Source of the DNA: Palsa-147 sp963771905
Lineage (GTDB): Bacteria; Acidobacteriota; Terriglobia; Acidiferrales; UBA7541
Direction: 5' to 3'
Length of the DNA stretch: 64,000 nt
NCBI GenBank assembly: GCA_963771905.1
Contig: CAVYVI010000009.1
Span: 744,001 to 808,000, forward strand
Under the pieces are notes generated by a model. The model made no database searches, had not been told where the DNA came from, and saw nothing but the letters and a program-made list of their open reading frames with translations. Positions 34,702-44,311 of the stretch are shown in pieces. The position numbers and the translations under genes are program-made. Every line of letters starts with the position of its first letter. Within the stretch, counting starts at the first letter, position 1.

Positions 34702-35385
34702 TTGCTGTCCGCACGAACTTCCATACGGCAGATTTTGACTTCTTTGCTGATCGCGTCGGCGCTGTTTGTCACGAGTGGTTCGATGGCGCGGGCTTACGGT
34801 CAGGCGTCTAGCGCGACGAACTCAAAGTCGGCCAGCGATGATTCGAAGAAGACCGGCTCGTCTGCAGCAGGCCGCGCTGGGGATTCCACAATGGCTCCGG
34901 CTCGAGGCGATACCTACCGCATCGGTATCGACGACCAGATTCAGATTTCGGTTTGGCGCGAGCACGATCTATCCCTTTCGGTGGTGGTTCGGCCGGATGG
35001 GGTGATTACGATGCCGCTCTTGAACGACATTTATGTCGTCGGGATGACGCCGGAGGAGTTGGCGGCTGCGTTGACGGTGAAGCTGAAGACTTATGTGAAC
35101 GAGCCGCAAGTGACCGTCAGCGTGCAGGCCATCCACAGCCGGAAAGTCTACCTGGTCGGCGAGGTTTCAAGGCAAGGCTCTTTTCCCTTGAATGATCGCA
35201 AGACTGTCCTCGAGCTTCTCACCGAAGCCGGAGGGATTGGGCAGTTCGCCAAAGGCAATTCGATTTATGTGCTTCGCTTAGTGAACGGCAAAGAGGAGCG
35301 GATCCCGTTCCATTACAAGGCCGTGATTGCCGGCAAGGGGCAGGATGTGGAACTGATGCCCGGCGACAAAGTGATTGTTCCTTAA
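34702..35385 (+). CDS. Polysaccharide export outer membrane protein (Wza/EpsA type)
   Basis: 227 residues. A TTG at 34702 is the start, with AGAGGAG 7 nt upstream, and gives a signal peptide (TSIRQILTSLLIASALFVTS). The Poly_export domain starts at about residue 70 (YRIGIDDQIQISVWRE, then VRPDGVITMPLLNDIYVVGM), followed by one SLBB domain (RKVYLVGEVSRQGSFPL, MPGDKVIVP). It forms the periplasmic and outer membrane part of the EPS channel. It lacks a lipobox Cys and is shorter than Wza, as is common in exosortase loci. Preceded by a sigma-54-type site. Confidence 0.9.
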   Translation: MLSARTSIRQILTSLLIASALFVTSGSMARAYGQASSATNSKSASDDSKKTGSSAAGRAGDSTMAPARGDTYRIGIDDQIQISVWREHDLSLSVVVRPDGVITMPLLNDIYVVGMTPEELAAALTVKLKTYVNEPQVTVSVQAIHSRKVYLVGEVSRQGSFPLNDRKTVLELLTEAGGIGQFAKGNSIYVLRLVNGKEERIPFHYKAVIAGKGQDVELMPGDKVIVP

Positions 35386-35399
35386 TTGAATCGAGCCCC

Positions 35400-36869
35400 A
35401 TGGTTGATATGTCGCTGAAAAATCGAATTCGGCCGCTTATGACGCTCGTTGTGGGCGCCGCGATCATGTGTACGGCGGTGCCCGCTTTCGCGCAGAACCC
35501 AGATCAGGGATCTTCGCCCCAATCGAACCAAAATCAGGACAACAGCCAGAACGGCGGACAAGCCACGGGGCAGACACCCGGTCAAAAGAATCCAAACGGT
35601 GCGGCGTCCACCGACGATAACTCAGCGCAGCAGGACCAGCCAGCTACGCAAGAAGCTCCAGTGCCCGCGGTGCTTGTGGCGCCCACGTATCAAACACAGA
35701 TCAATACTATTGGGTCGGCCAACCCCCTCTCGTCGCTAGGGGCGTACCACTGGGGCCCATTATTTCTGGGAACATCGGATGTACGGGGAATCGTGGATAC
35801 GATCAAGCCGGCACCCGGATTCGGCCCGGCGCAGCAGAACATTGTCACGTTGGTCGATACCACAATTCTATTCGAGAAAGACTGGCGCCAGAGTCGTTTG
35901 GCGGTGCAGTACATGCCGCGCGTGGCGGTGGACAGTGGCCAAGTGGCCTACGACTACCTCAACCAGAGTGCGAGCGTCGATACGTATTTTCCTCTCAGTT
36001 CCCGTTGGCTGATGGGGATCACGGATCATTTTACCAGTTCAAGCAGCCAGGGACTGGCTGGCGGAGTATTTGCGGATGCGAACGCGGTGACCGCCTCGAC
36101 GCTGCAGACAAATTTTCTGGACAGCTCCGAAACCTGGATATACGACACTTTTGCGATTCCATTTTCATACGAGGTCAACGCGAACACGACTCTGACACTC
36201 TCTCCGGAGTTCGTCTATGCGAAGACCAGCGGGATATCGGAATCCGAGGGCGGCGATATTTCCACAATTGAATACGGAGCCAACGCGATGATGACGCACG
36301 CCGTGTCAGCCCGGACTTCGATTGGATTTACTTATATGTTCCGGCAGAGTGAATTCACCGCCCAGATTCCCACGTCTGACTATCAAACCTTTTGGTTCAA
36401 CGCGGCTCACCAGTTCGCGCCCACGTTCGGCATTACGGGTCAGATCGGGCTCACGTACTCGAGCTACAACGGCGGTTCGGGCTACTGGACCACGACGGGT
36501 ACGGCCTCAATCTTTAAGACTTTCCACAGATCGTCGATATCGCTGCTCTACTCGCGCGGCCAGAGTACTTTCGGCTATGTTACCAACGCCCTGACGGACC
36601 GAGCGGATGCCATCGTGCGGTATCAGTTGTTCCAACGCCTCAGTCTGGTTGGAGACGCGGGATATCAACGGCAATTGTCGAGCATCGATTCCGTCAACGG
36701 AAAATACGCGAGCACCGAGATCGATTACACCCTGACGCGTACACTGTTCGGTTTCGCGAGTTACGCTTACAAATTCCAAAACGGCGCGAACAATCCTCAG
36801 CTTTATGACGGAGTTCAAACTTTCGCTTCCATTGGTCTGCGCTGGGATCCCAACGTCGGTGAGCGGTGA
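35400..36869 (+). CDS. Outer membrane beta-barrel protein of the EPS locus
   Basis: 489 residues with a signal peptide (IRPLMTLVVGAAIMCTAVPAFA), a long Gln/Asn/Gly-rich linker (about 33-90), and a C-terminal region of amphipathic strands alternating with aromatic residues (for example SIGFTYMFRQSEF and TLFGFASYAYKF). The last strand ends VGER, not with a classic terminal Phe. It is the positional equivalent of the uncharacterised PEP-CTERM-associated barrel proteins (TIGR03016-like) and might be the EPS pore. It is 14 bp after the Wza-type gene. The stop codon lies inside a 7-bp tandem repeat. Confidence 0.75.
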   Translation: MVDMSLKNRIRPLMTLVVGAAIMCTAVPAFAQNPDQGSSPQSNQNQDNSQNGGQATGQTPGQKNPNGAASTDDNSAQQDQPATQEAPVPAVLVAPTYQTQINTIGSANPLSSLGAYHWGPLFLGTSDVRGIVDTIKPAPGFGPAQQNIVTLVDTTILFEKDWRQSRLAVQYMPRVAVDSGQVAYDYLNQSASVDTYFPLSSRWLMGITDHFTSSSSQGLAGGVFADANAVTASTLQTNFLDSSETWIYDTFAIPFSYEVNANTTLTLSPEFVYAKTSGISESEGGDISTIEYGANAMMTHAVSARTSIGFTYMFRQSEFTAQIPTSDYQTFWFNAAHQFAPTFGITGQIGLTYSSYNGGSGYWTTTGTASIFKTFHRSSISLLYSRGQSTFGYVTNALTDRADAIVRYQLFQRLSLVGDAGYQRQLSSIDSVNGKYASTEIDYTLTRTLFGFASYAYKFQNGANNPQLYDGVQTFASIGLRWDPNVGER

Positions 36870-36884
36870 GCGGTGAGCGGTGAG
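36857..36884 (+). repeat. Four copies of the 7-mer CGGTGAG across the stop codon of the barrel gene
   Basis: CGGTGAG occurs four times head to tail, followed by a partial CGG. The TGA of the beta-barrel gene (36867-36869) falls in the second unit. Because 7 is not a multiple of 3, a change in unit number before the stop would alter only the last few residues. Confidence 0.8.
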
Positions 36885-37243
36885 CGGATTTCCTCAATCT
36901 CTAGAAATCGCCGTTCTCGCCTAAGTGCACCGATCGACGCCTCCGCGTAGGGCATTGCGTCCGAAATCTGCTGTCGGCTCAGCGCCGAGCGAAACGTCTC
37001 GAAACGAGAACGACAAATTCTGTCGGAGGAAGCAGAAGTAAGGAATGAGAAATAAATTTCCCTCGCGTAACGCTTTTCGCCTCAAGCCTAGGGACTCACG
37101 TACGCGTAATTTTGCTAAGTACAGTGTAATAAGTAGCTTAAGGTAGCCTCTATGGGTTTTGGAAATGGCGAGTTTGGACGGGCAGTTGCACTACAGGTCG
37201 TTCGGAAATAATTTTCGAAGGTCGAGAAGTATGGAGGACGGCG
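36870..37243. other. Intergenic region upstream of the Wzz-type gene
   Basis: 374 bp with no convincing gene. It contains the end of the 7-bp repeat and the sigma-54-type site at 37173-37190. An AT-richer part lies around 37040-37140. An activator protein would be expected to bind 80-200 bp upstream of the promoter, but no clear palindrome was found by eye. Confidence 0.5.
37173..37190 (+). promoter_or_regulatory. Sigma-54-type promoter upstream of the Wzz-type gene
   Basis: TTTGGACGGGCAGTTGCA has GG at 37176-37177, GC at 37188-37189 and 10 bp between. The TTGG and TTGCA parts fit well, the middle CAC less so. It lies 54 nt before the GTG start at 37244, almost the same spacing as the site before the Wza-type gene. 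Confidence 0.65.
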
Positions 37244-38818
37244 GTGAGTGACTACGGTTCAGCCCGGCAACCCGACAGCGGGATGTTTGGAGACTTCGAG
37301 CTCCGAGACTACATCGACATTGCGCGGCGGCGGAAGTGGTGGATCATCCTCACGGCTGTAGCTATCGCGGTGATGGTCGCGGTAATTGTCTCGCGCATAC
37401 CAAATTTCTATCGCTCCGACACGGTCATCATGGTCGATCCGCAACAGGTGCCATCGAATTACGTGGCATCGCCGGTAACGAGCAGCATCCAGGATCGCCT
37501 GTCCACGATTCAGCAGCAGGTTATGTCGCCATCGCGGTTGCAGAAGGTCATCGACACTCTGGCACTTTATCCGGACTTGCGCGGCCGAGCGCCGGATCAG
37601 GACATCATTGCCAGGATGCAAAAAGCGACGACGATCGAAGTCGCGAACGCCGGAGACCGCCGGCTCAGTTCCTTCAAGATCACGTTTCAAGCTGCGGATC
37701 CCAAGACGGCCGCGCTAGTGGCCAACGAGCTCGCCAACCAATTCATCTCCGAAAATTTGAAAGTGCGGGAAGATCAGTTTACAGGCACGACCGACTTCCT
37801 GAACTCGGAGCTCCAGAGCACGAAAAAGCAGCTGGAAGACAAAGAAGCCGAGATGGGCCGGATGAAGTCTCAATACATCATGGATCTGCCCGAGTCGAAG
37901 CAATTTCACCTGGAAGCTTTGACGTCCCTGCAAGCCCAAATGCGCCAGAGCCAGGATCGCGTTTCGAACGATCAGCAGCAAAAGGTCATGTTGCAATCGA
38001 TGATGGCTACTTCGAATCCTGCGGTAGACCTCGATAGCGACACGAACGGGTCCAGCTCACCGCTGCAACAGGAGATCGGGAAGGTTCAGTCTCAGCTTTC
38101 CGACATGCGCTCACATTACGGCCCCGCGTACCCGGACGTCCGCAAGCTCGAAACAGAACTGAAAGAATTGAAGGCCCAAAAAGCGCAAGAGGAAAAAGAC
38201 AATCCACAGCCGAAGCAGACCGTAAGCCGCAAGACGGCTACGAACCCGGTGCTCGAAGCGCAAATCGAGAAATTGAGCGAGCAAATTGACACCGAAACCA
38301 AACGCCAGCCGGAGATCCAACAGCAGATCGACTTTCATTCTTCGAAGCTGGAACGCGAGCCTGTCTTTGAGGAGCAGATTGCAGGTCTGATGCGCGATTA
38401 CGATACGCTTCGCGCCCATTACAACGCGCTCTTGGACAAGAAGCTTTCCGCCCAGATGGCCACACAGCTCGAAAGCAGACAGGAGGGCGAGCGTTTCGTG
38501 ATTCTCGATGCGGCGCAGCCGCCAGACGGCCCTTCGGGCCCGAATCGGCCGATCCTGACGTTTGCGGGTGTGATCATGGGACTTTTTGCAGGATTTGCGT
38601 TCGCGGTCGTCCTCGAGATGATGGATGAATCCGTGCGAACGGAACGCGAAGCCGAGCAGATTCTCGGAAAGAGCATCATGACGGGCATTCCACGCATTTA
38701 CACGGGGCACCAGATTGCAGCCGCGCGCCTTCGCGTGGCCGGCGCGCTGGTCGTGACGGTTATAGTTGCGACGGGGCTAGGTCTCGCGCTCTCCAACGTA
38801 GCGCTGGGGTTTTTCTGA
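37244..38818 (+). CDS. Polysaccharide chain-length determinant (Wzz/GNVR type, TIGR03007-like)
   Basis: 524 residues from a GTG start with GGAGG ahead of it. There are two membrane spans (about 33-51 and at the C-terminus), a Wzz domain following the first, and a long coiled-coil middle (about 180-390) with LNSELQSTKKQLEDKEAEMG. The closing region LDAAQPPDGPSGPNRPIL is the Pro-rich motif before the second span. It sits in the inner membrane and controls EPS length together with the kinase at 39769-40647. First gene of a long plus-strand operon (to 50933), with a sigma-54-type site 54 nt upstream. Confidence 0.9.
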   Translation: MSDYGSARQPDSGMFGDFELRDYIDIARRRKWWIILTAVAIAVMVAVIVSRIPNFYRSDTVIMVDPQQVPSNYVASPVTSSIQDRLSTIQQQVMSPSRLQKVIDTLALYPDLRGRAPDQDIIARMQKATTIEVANAGDRRLSSFKITFQAADPKTAALVANELANQFISENLKVREDQFTGTTDFLNSELQSTKKQLEDKEAEMGRMKSQYIMDLPESKQFHLEALTSLQAQMRQSQDRVSNDQQQKVMLQSMMATSNPAVDLDSDTNGSSSPLQQEIGKVQSQLSDMRSHYGPAYPDVRKLETELKELKAQKAQEEKDNPQPKQTVSRKTATNPVLEAQIEKLSEQIDTETKRQPEIQQQIDFHSSKLEREPVFEEQIAGLMRDYDTLRAHYNALLDKKLSAQMATQLESRQEGERFVILDAAQPPDGPSGPNRPILTFAGVIMGLFAGFAFAVVLEMMDESVRTEREAEQILGKSIMTGIPRIYTGHQIAAARLRVAGALVVTVIVATGLGLALSNVALGFF

Positions 38819-38819
38819 A

Positions 38820-39716
38820 ATGTATCTTTCTTACTATGAGCTGAACGAGCTGCCGTTTCGGCTCACGCCGGATCCCCGGTTTCTGCATTTGGCCGAACCG
38901 CATCGGGCGGTGCTGACGTCGCTTGTCGAAGGCGTGCTGTTGCGGAAAGGCATTATCGTCGCGACGGGGCCGATCGGAACGGGCAAGACGACGCTGCTCC
39001 ATGCGGCGCTGCAGCTTCTTTCAGGACCGGCGATTGCCAAGTCGCTGATTGCCTCGGCTTTCATTCTCAATCCGCTGCTCACGCGGGATGAACTCCTCGA
39101 GGCGATTCTCGAGGAGTTTGGCCTGACGGCCTCGGGAACCAGCAAGCCCCGCCGGCTGATGGCATTGCATCAAATGTTGCTCGATATACAGTCGAAGGGC
39201 GGGACAGCCGTGCTGATCATCGACGAAGCGCACCTGCTGACTCCCGAACTGCTCGAGGAAGTCCGCCTCCTGAATAACGCGGACACCTATCATGAAAAAT
39301 TGCTGCAGGTGATTCTCTGCGGCCAGCCTGAATTGCAGCCGCTCCTGGCGCGGCCTGAAATGGCCGCTCTGCGCCAGCGTGTCGCCAGCCGTTGTGCGTT
39401 GCGGCCGCTGAGCGCCGCGGAAACGCGCACGTACATTGCCGAGCGTCTCCATGCGGCGGCGTTGCGCGGGCCGTCGCCGTTCACGGGGCCAGCGCTCGAA
39501 GAGATTCATCAAATCACGAGAGGCGTGCCGCGCTTGATCAATTTGCTGTGCGATGGTGCCTTGACCGCCGGCCACGCGCAAGACAGAAAGCAGGTCGGAC
39601 CCGATCTCGTGCTGGAAGCGGCGATGTCACTCGAGCTGGTGGATCTGCCGGGAGCTCCGGCGCATCCCGCAGTCCGATCGGTAACGAAAGAAGGCGGAAC
39701 GGCCAGGATGGCGTAG
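38820..39716 (+). CDS. ExeA-like secretion ATPase of the exosortase locus (TIGR03015-like)
   Basis: A 298-residue AAA ATPase. MYLSYYELNELPFRLTPDPR is the typical start. Walker A is GPIGTGKTTLL and Walker B is AVLIIDEAHLLTPELLEEV, followed by VILCGQPELQPLL and a winged-helix-like end with EEIHQITRGVPRLINLLCDG. It probably energises assembly or transport of the EPS machine. The start follows the stop of the Wzz-type gene by 1 bp. Confidence 0.92.
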   Translation: MYLSYYELNELPFRLTPDPRFLHLAEPHRAVLTSLVEGVLLRKGIIVATGPIGTGKTTLLHAALQLLSGPAIAKSLIASAFILNPLLTRDELLEAILEEFGLTASGTSKPRRLMALHQMLLDIQSKGGTAVLIIDEAHLLTPELLEEVRLLNNADTYHEKLLQVILCGQPELQPLLARPEMAALRQRVASRCALRPLSAAETRTYIAERLHAAALRGPSPFTGPALEEIHQITRGVPRLINLLCDGALTAGHAQDRKQVGPDLVLEAAMSLELVDLPGAPAHPAVRSVTKEGGTARMA

Positions 39717-39768
39717 ACGTGATTCAAAGAGTTTTGAAGGAGTTCGCGCGATGGCGCGGGAGTGAACG

Positions 39769-40647
39769 ATGAGCAAATTTTTTGATCAAACTCAGCGGGC
39801 GCAAGACTGGAGCGGACGCGAAGGTCTTGCCAAGAAGCTGGACATCGCGCACGTACTCGATTCGGTGAAGGATACGATTAAGGTTGCCGATTCGGTGGGT
39901 GTCGAGATGAGCGAGCACCGCTTGGATCGCTGCCGCAAGTTTGTGCTGCCGCGCCCGGAAGACGGCCCGACGCTGATCGCCCATGGTGATGCCAATCAGG
40001 TGGCCGCGGAAGCGTACCGAACTCTGAGAACGCGTCTGGTCCGGTTGCAGACGACCTCGGGAATACGTTCCGTCGTTTTCAGCAGCGCAGTTCCCGGCGA
40101 GGGGAAAACGCTCACGACGCTCAATACCGGAATCTGTTGCGCGCAGCTTCATGAAATGCGCGTCCTGGTCATCGACGGCGACCTCCGCACGCGCGGACTT
40201 TCCAAACTGATCGGCTCTCCGTCAGGCCCGGGGCTCTCCGATATTCTCGCGGGCCGCGTTCAGTATCACGATGCCATTCTCTCGACGGATCAGCCGAACC
40301 TTTACGTTCTGCCGGGCGGGTCTCCGGCGGGCGCGCCACCGGAGCTGTTTGCCGGTGAGCATTGGAAGGAGTTCCTCGGGTGGGCGGGCGAGACGTTCAA
40401 GCTCATTCTCGTCGATGCGCCGCCGATTCTCGGTCTTTCCGATTTCGATTTGATGGCGACGGGATGCGACGGCGTTCTCACGGTCGTTCGCGCCAATCAG
40501 ACCAAGCGGCAACTTTTGCGCAAGGCCGCCACGCAGATCGACCCGAAGAAAAATCTCGGCGTGATTTTCAACGCCACACAGTCGGACGTTCACAAGAGCT
40601 ACTATCACGCTTATTACTCAGGCTCGGGCAACGGGCACAAGAAGTAG
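39769..40647 (+). CDS. Bacterial tyrosine kinase (BY-kinase), CpsD/CapB-like (TIGR03018-like)
   Basis: A 292-residue cytoplasmic kinase. Walker A is SSAVPGEGKTLTTLN, Walker A' is RVLVIDGDLRTRGLSKL and Walker B is LILVDAPPILGLSDFD. The C-terminal tyrosine cluster (KSYYHAYYSGSG) is the autophosphorylation site. In these systems the kinase acts on itself and works with the Wzz-type protein to set polymer length. It is a separate protein and not fused to Wzz. Followed by the XRE-type regulator. Confidence 0.92.
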   Translation: MSKFFDQTQRAQDWSGREGLAKKLDIAHVLDSVKDTIKVADSVGVEMSEHRLDRCRKFVLPRPEDGPTLIAHGDANQVAAEAYRTLRTRLVRLQTTSGIRSVVFSSAVPGEGKTLTTLNTGICCAQLHEMRVLVIDGDLRTRGLSKLIGSPSGPGLSDILAGRVQYHDAILSTDQPNLYVLPGGSPAGAPPELFAGEHWKEFLGWAGETFKLILVDAPPILGLSDFDLMATGCDGVLTVVRANQTKRQLLRKAATQIDPKKNLGVIFNATQSDVHKSYYHAYYSGSGNGHKK

Positions 40648-40803
40648 AAACGGGAACTGATCATGATACCCAAGCACAGCTCGACGCGCAGCGAAGCGGA
40701 CCTCGGTGGGAACGCGAGTTCTTCGAGCGGGGAATTGCGCACCTCGTCGGGGAACTCGAGACAGCTCACCGGACTGCGGCCATCTGAGCGCGGGAGGACG
40801 TAC

Positions 40804-41064
40804 ATGTATCCGAATCTGAAACTCGAAATTTTCAAGCGAGGCATTCATCAGAATCAACTATCGCGAGCGGTCGGCATCAACGAGGCCGTCCTGAGCAAGA
40901 TCATTCGCGGCTACCGCGAACCTTCCGCCGATGAGCGCAGCCTGCTCTCGAGCTATCTTCAGTCCGAAGAAAGCTGGCTGTTCGAAAAGTTCGATGTTGT
41001 GGCGGAAACCCCGGTTGGCAATGGCGGGCACGGTTTGCAGGATGCCAAAGATGGGGAATCCTAG
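40804..41064 (+). CDS. XRE/Cro-CI-type small DNA-binding protein
   Basis: 86 residues from the ATG at 40804, which has GGGAGGA 6 nt upstream; the frame opens earlier but with low-complexity sequence. The helix-turn-helix is LSRAVGINEAVLSKIIRGYR (about residues 19-38). The C-terminal tail is acidic. It overlaps the FemAB gene by 23 bp in another frame, so both are likely translated together. It may regulate the EPS locus, but no operator is assigned. Confidence 0.72.
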   Translation: MYPNLKLEIFKRGIHQNQLSRAVGINEAVLSKIIRGYREPSADERSLLSSYLQSEESWLFEKFDVVAETPVGNGGHGLQDAKDGES

Positions 41065-42145
41065 CCTCGTCACGCTTCCTCTCATGAATGCAGGCAATAC
41101 AGCGGTGTTCTCCGGCGTGTCTCTTCGTCCGCTCGAATCCGGGCGCGAAACGGATTGGGATCGCTTCGTTCTGAGCCGGCCCGACGGCTCGTTCTTTCAA
41201 ACCACCGGCTGGATGCGCGCGATTCAAAAAACATATGGCTACGAGGCACGCTACGTTTTCGCCGAGCGGGACGGAAAAATCGTGGGCGTTGCTCCGCTGT
41301 TCTTCATTTCCAACTGGGTGATCGGAAAGGTTTTGAATTCCGTGCCGTTCGGCGTTTATGGCGGAATCTGCGCCGAAGACGCGGAAACACGCCAGGCACT
41401 GATCGATCGCTCTAAAGAGATCGCCATACAGGAAAAGGCGGACTTCCTGGAACTGCGCGCCCGGAAGAGCGAGCCGCTCGTGGGATTTCATCCCAATTCG
41501 CTGTACGTAACGTTCACCAGCGAGCTCTCGATGAACCACGAAGCAAATTTGAAGAAGCTGCCGCGCGACACGCGCTACATGATTCGCAAGGCGGAGAAGG
41601 CCGGGCTGAGCGTGCGCCATGGCATGGAGCAGTTGCCGGAATTTTACGCGCTGTTCGCCGCCAGTATGCAGCGCCACGGCACTCCCGTGTTTCCTCTTTG
41701 CTGGTTTGAGAATCTGCACGCGCAATTCGGCGACAAAATGGATCTCCTGATGATTCGCAACGGCGAGCAGCCGGTCGCCGGCGTCATTTCATTTTTCTTT
41801 CGCGAGACAGTCCTCCCGTATTACGCCGGCGCCGGACCGGACGCGCCGCGCCTGGCAGCGAACAATCTTTTGTACTGGGAATTGATGAAGTTCGCCGCCG
41901 ACGCAGGCTATCGCACATTTGATTTCGGACGCAGCAAGAAGGGAACGGGTTCGTACACGTTCAAGACGCAGTGGAACATGACGCTCGAGCCGCTCGACTA
42001 CCAGGTCTTTCTGGTCCGCCGAAAAACGCCGCCGAATTTTTCGCCTGTGAATCCGAAATTCGAGCGGGCCACGCGCGTCTGGAGCCGCCTGCCGCTCTGG
42101 CTGACGAAACAGATTGGTCCCCGCGTCGTTGGCTGGTTTCCCTGA
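41042..42145 (+). CDS. FemAB-family aminoacyl/acyl transferase, exosortase A system-associated (TIGR03019-like)
   Basis: 367 residues from the ATG at 41042; other ATGs at 41051 and 41084 are possible. The family pattern is clear: SFFQTTGWMRAIQKTYGYEA, LPRDTRYMIRKAEKAGLSVR, and the end block FDFGRSKKGTGSYTFKTQW. FemAB proteins transfer an amino acid or acyl group onto an amine using a GNAT-type double fold. Here the acceptor is probably a sugar of the EPS. It is in the main plus-strand operon between the XRE gene and a glycosyltransferase. Confidence 0.88.
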   Translation: MPKMGNPSLVTLPLMNAGNTAVFSGVSLRPLESGRETDWDRFVLSRPDGSFFQTTGWMRAIQKTYGYEARYVFAERDGKIVGVAPLFFISNWVIGKVLNSVPFGVYGGICAEDAETRQALIDRSKEIAIQEKADFLELRARKSEPLVGFHPNSLYVTFTSELSMNHEANLKKLPRDTRYMIRKAEKAGLSVRHGMEQLPEFYALFAASMQRHGTPVFPLCWFENLHAQFGDKMDLLMIRNGEQPVAGVISFFFRETVLPYYAGAGPDAPRLAANNLLYWELMKFAADAGYRTFDFGRSKKGTGSYTFKTQWNMTLEPLDYQVFLVRRKTPPNFSPVNPKFERATRVWSRLPLWLTKQIGPRVVGWFP

Positions 42146-42190
42146 GGCATTGGCGCGAATTCTTGCCGGCGCCGCCGCAGTTGTTCCGCA

Positions 42191-43441
42191 ATGGATTTCG
42201 AGGCCCGACTGATGAAGGCTGTCGCTTCGACCCAGAATCTCAAGGCTGTTCCTGACGCCACGCGGGAAGCGACCGCCATGGCAGACCGGGGAGCGTTGCG
42301 AATCCTTCATGTGATCGATCGCTTGGACATGGGCGGTACCGAATACACCATGCTGCGCGTGATGAAGGGTCTCGACAGCGCGCAATTCGAACAGCGCATC
42401 TGTGCGGCGCGTGGATTCAACGAACAGCTTCCGCACCTTCGAGAATGGCGTGAGAGAATATTTGTCGCAGGCCGGCCCGGAGAAGGGTTCCAGTTCCTCG
42501 TTCTTCCCCTCATGCGCATCATGAAGAAGTTTCGCCCGCATATCGTGCACTCGCGCAACTGGGGCGCTATTGAAGCGATCCCCGCCGCGCGCCTTGCGGG
42601 CGTTCCGGTGGTGATCCATAGCGAGCACGGATATGTTCCGGACATGGTGAAGGGCTTGCCGCGCCGGCAGCGCTTGCTGCGCCGCGGCGCTTACGCCATG
42701 GCCGACGCGGTCTTCGCCGTTACCGACGAGCTTCGTTCGTACCATGCTGCACAAGCCGGAGTTTCGGCGGAAGATTTCCGCGTGATCCACAACGGCGTCG
42801 ATACGGATCGGTTCGCACCGCAACCGGACGCGCGCCGCGCGATGCGTCAGCGGATGGGAATCTCCGGTGGGATGTTCGTGGCGGGAATTGTAAGCCGGCT
42901 CGTACCGATTAAGGACCACGCGACTTTATTTCGAGCCGTTGAGACTCTCGCATCGCGGAGAATGGATCTACGCGTTGTGGTCGCCGGGTCTGGCCCTGAG
43001 CTCGAGAAGCTCCAGGGCCTGGTCAGTGCGTCCCCGCGGCTGGCGGTGCGAGTTTCCTTTATCGGCGCGAGCGAGAATGTGCCGGAATTGCTTAACTCGT
43101 TCGATGCGTTCGTTCTGCCCTCGCTCACGGAAGGAATGTCGAACACCATTCTCGAAGCGATGGCGACGGGAATTCCTGTGATTGCGACGCGCGTCGGCGG
43201 CAATCCGGAACTCGTCCAGGAAGGCCGAACCGGGATGCTGTTTGCGCCGGGCGATGCGATGCAGCTTGCCGCGCAACTTGATCTCGTCGCGGGCAACAAG
43301 GAACTTCGCGAGAAGTTGGGCGCCGAAGGGCGGCGCCGCGCCGTCGGTGAGTTCAGCCTCGATCGGATGCTCGGCGAATATCGCAAGCTGTATCTCGAGC
43401 TCGCGGCGCGCAAAGGCGTATTGAAAGAGGTTCGAGCGTAA
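42191..43441 (+). CDS. Glycosyltransferase, exosortase A-system type (TIGR03088-like)
   Basis: A 416-residue GT4 protein. ILHVIDRLDMGGTEYTMLRV is the N-terminal signature, and the nucleotide-sugar region is LPSLTEGMSNTILEAMATGI followed by PVIATRVGGNPELV. The ATG at 42191 has no clear ribosome site; an ATG at 42278 (MADRGALRILHV) has GGGAAG in front and could be the true start. It adds a sugar to the EPS repeat. The amidotransferase gene follows after 4 bp. Confidence 0.88.
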   Translation: MDFEARLMKAVASTQNLKAVPDATREATAMADRGALRILHVIDRLDMGGTEYTMLRVMKGLDSAQFEQRICAARGFNEQLPHLREWRERIFVAGRPGEGFQFLVLPLMRIMKKFRPHIVHSRNWGAIEAIPAARLAGVPVVIHSEHGYVPDMVKGLPRRQRLLRRGAYAMADAVFAVTDELRSYHAAQAGVSAEDFRVIHNGVDTDRFAPQPDARRAMRQRMGISGGMFVAGIVSRLVPIKDHATLFRAVETLASRRMDLRVVVAGSGPELEKLQGLVSASPRLAVRVSFIGASENVPELLNSFDAFVLPSLTEGMSNTILEAMATGIPVIATRVGGNPELVQEGRTGMLFAPGDAMQLAAQLDLVAGNKELREKLGAEGRRRAVGEFSLDRMLGEYRKLYLELAARKGVLKEVRA

Positions 43442-43445
43442 GGCT

Positions 43446-44311
43446 ATGTGCGGAATCTGCGGGATATTCGAATACGAGCGGCGGGACAAGATTGAGGAGG
43501 AGCTCGTCCATCGCATGGCCGAGACGATCATTCATCGCGGCCCCGACGACGAAGGCATTTTCACCGACGCCGGGCTCGGCTTCGGATTTCGCCGCTTGAG
43601 CATCATCGACCTGGCCGGCGGCCATCAGCCGCTCTCGAATGAAGACGGATCGCTGTGGGTGATGTTGAACGGCGAAATTTACAACTATCCCGAGCTGCGC
43701 CAGGATCTCGAATCGCGCGGCCATCGCTTCGCCACGCATTCCGACACCGAAACCATCGTTCATCTCTACGAAGAATATGGCGAGGAATGTTTCCGCCGTC
43801 TGCGCGGGATGTTCGCCATCGCGTTGTGGGATTCGCGGCAGCGGAAACTGCTGCTGGCGCGCGACCGCGTGGGGAAGAAGCCATTGTTTTACGCGGCGGA
43901 TGGGAAGCGCATTGTTTTCGGATCGGAGCTGAAAGCGATTCTGGCGGCGAACGGGCTTTCGCGCGAGATCGATGCGGAAGCGGTGGCGGATTATTTTTCG
44001 TTCGGCTACATTCCGGCGCCGAAGACGATTTATCGTGCGGCGCGGAAGTTGAAGCCGGGACATTATCTGGTGGCATCGGCGAGCGGGATACGTGAGACGC
44101 AATACTGGGACATTTCGTTTGCGGAAGTGGAAGAGCGGCCGGAAGAAGAATGGTGCGAGCGGCTGAGGCACGAGCTGTGCACGGCGACGCGGATACGGCT
44201 GATGAGCGACGTACCGTTGGGAGCGTTTCTGAGCGGCGGAATCGATTCGTCGTCGATTGTGGCGATGATGAGCCACCTGATGAAGCGCGCCGTCACCACC
44301 TGCTCGATCGG
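43446..44311 (+). repeat. 866-bp near-identical segment, copy A (inverted partner at 56146-57011)
   Basis: From the ATG to the GATCGG after CACCTGCTC the DNA matches the reverse complement of 56146-57011 with only a few differences, for example in the codon for residue 17 (GAG versus GGG) and residue 29. Upstream of the ATG and after 44311 the similarity stops abruptly. The sharp right edge inside both genes points to gene conversion or duplication followed by recombination. Confidence 0.9.
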
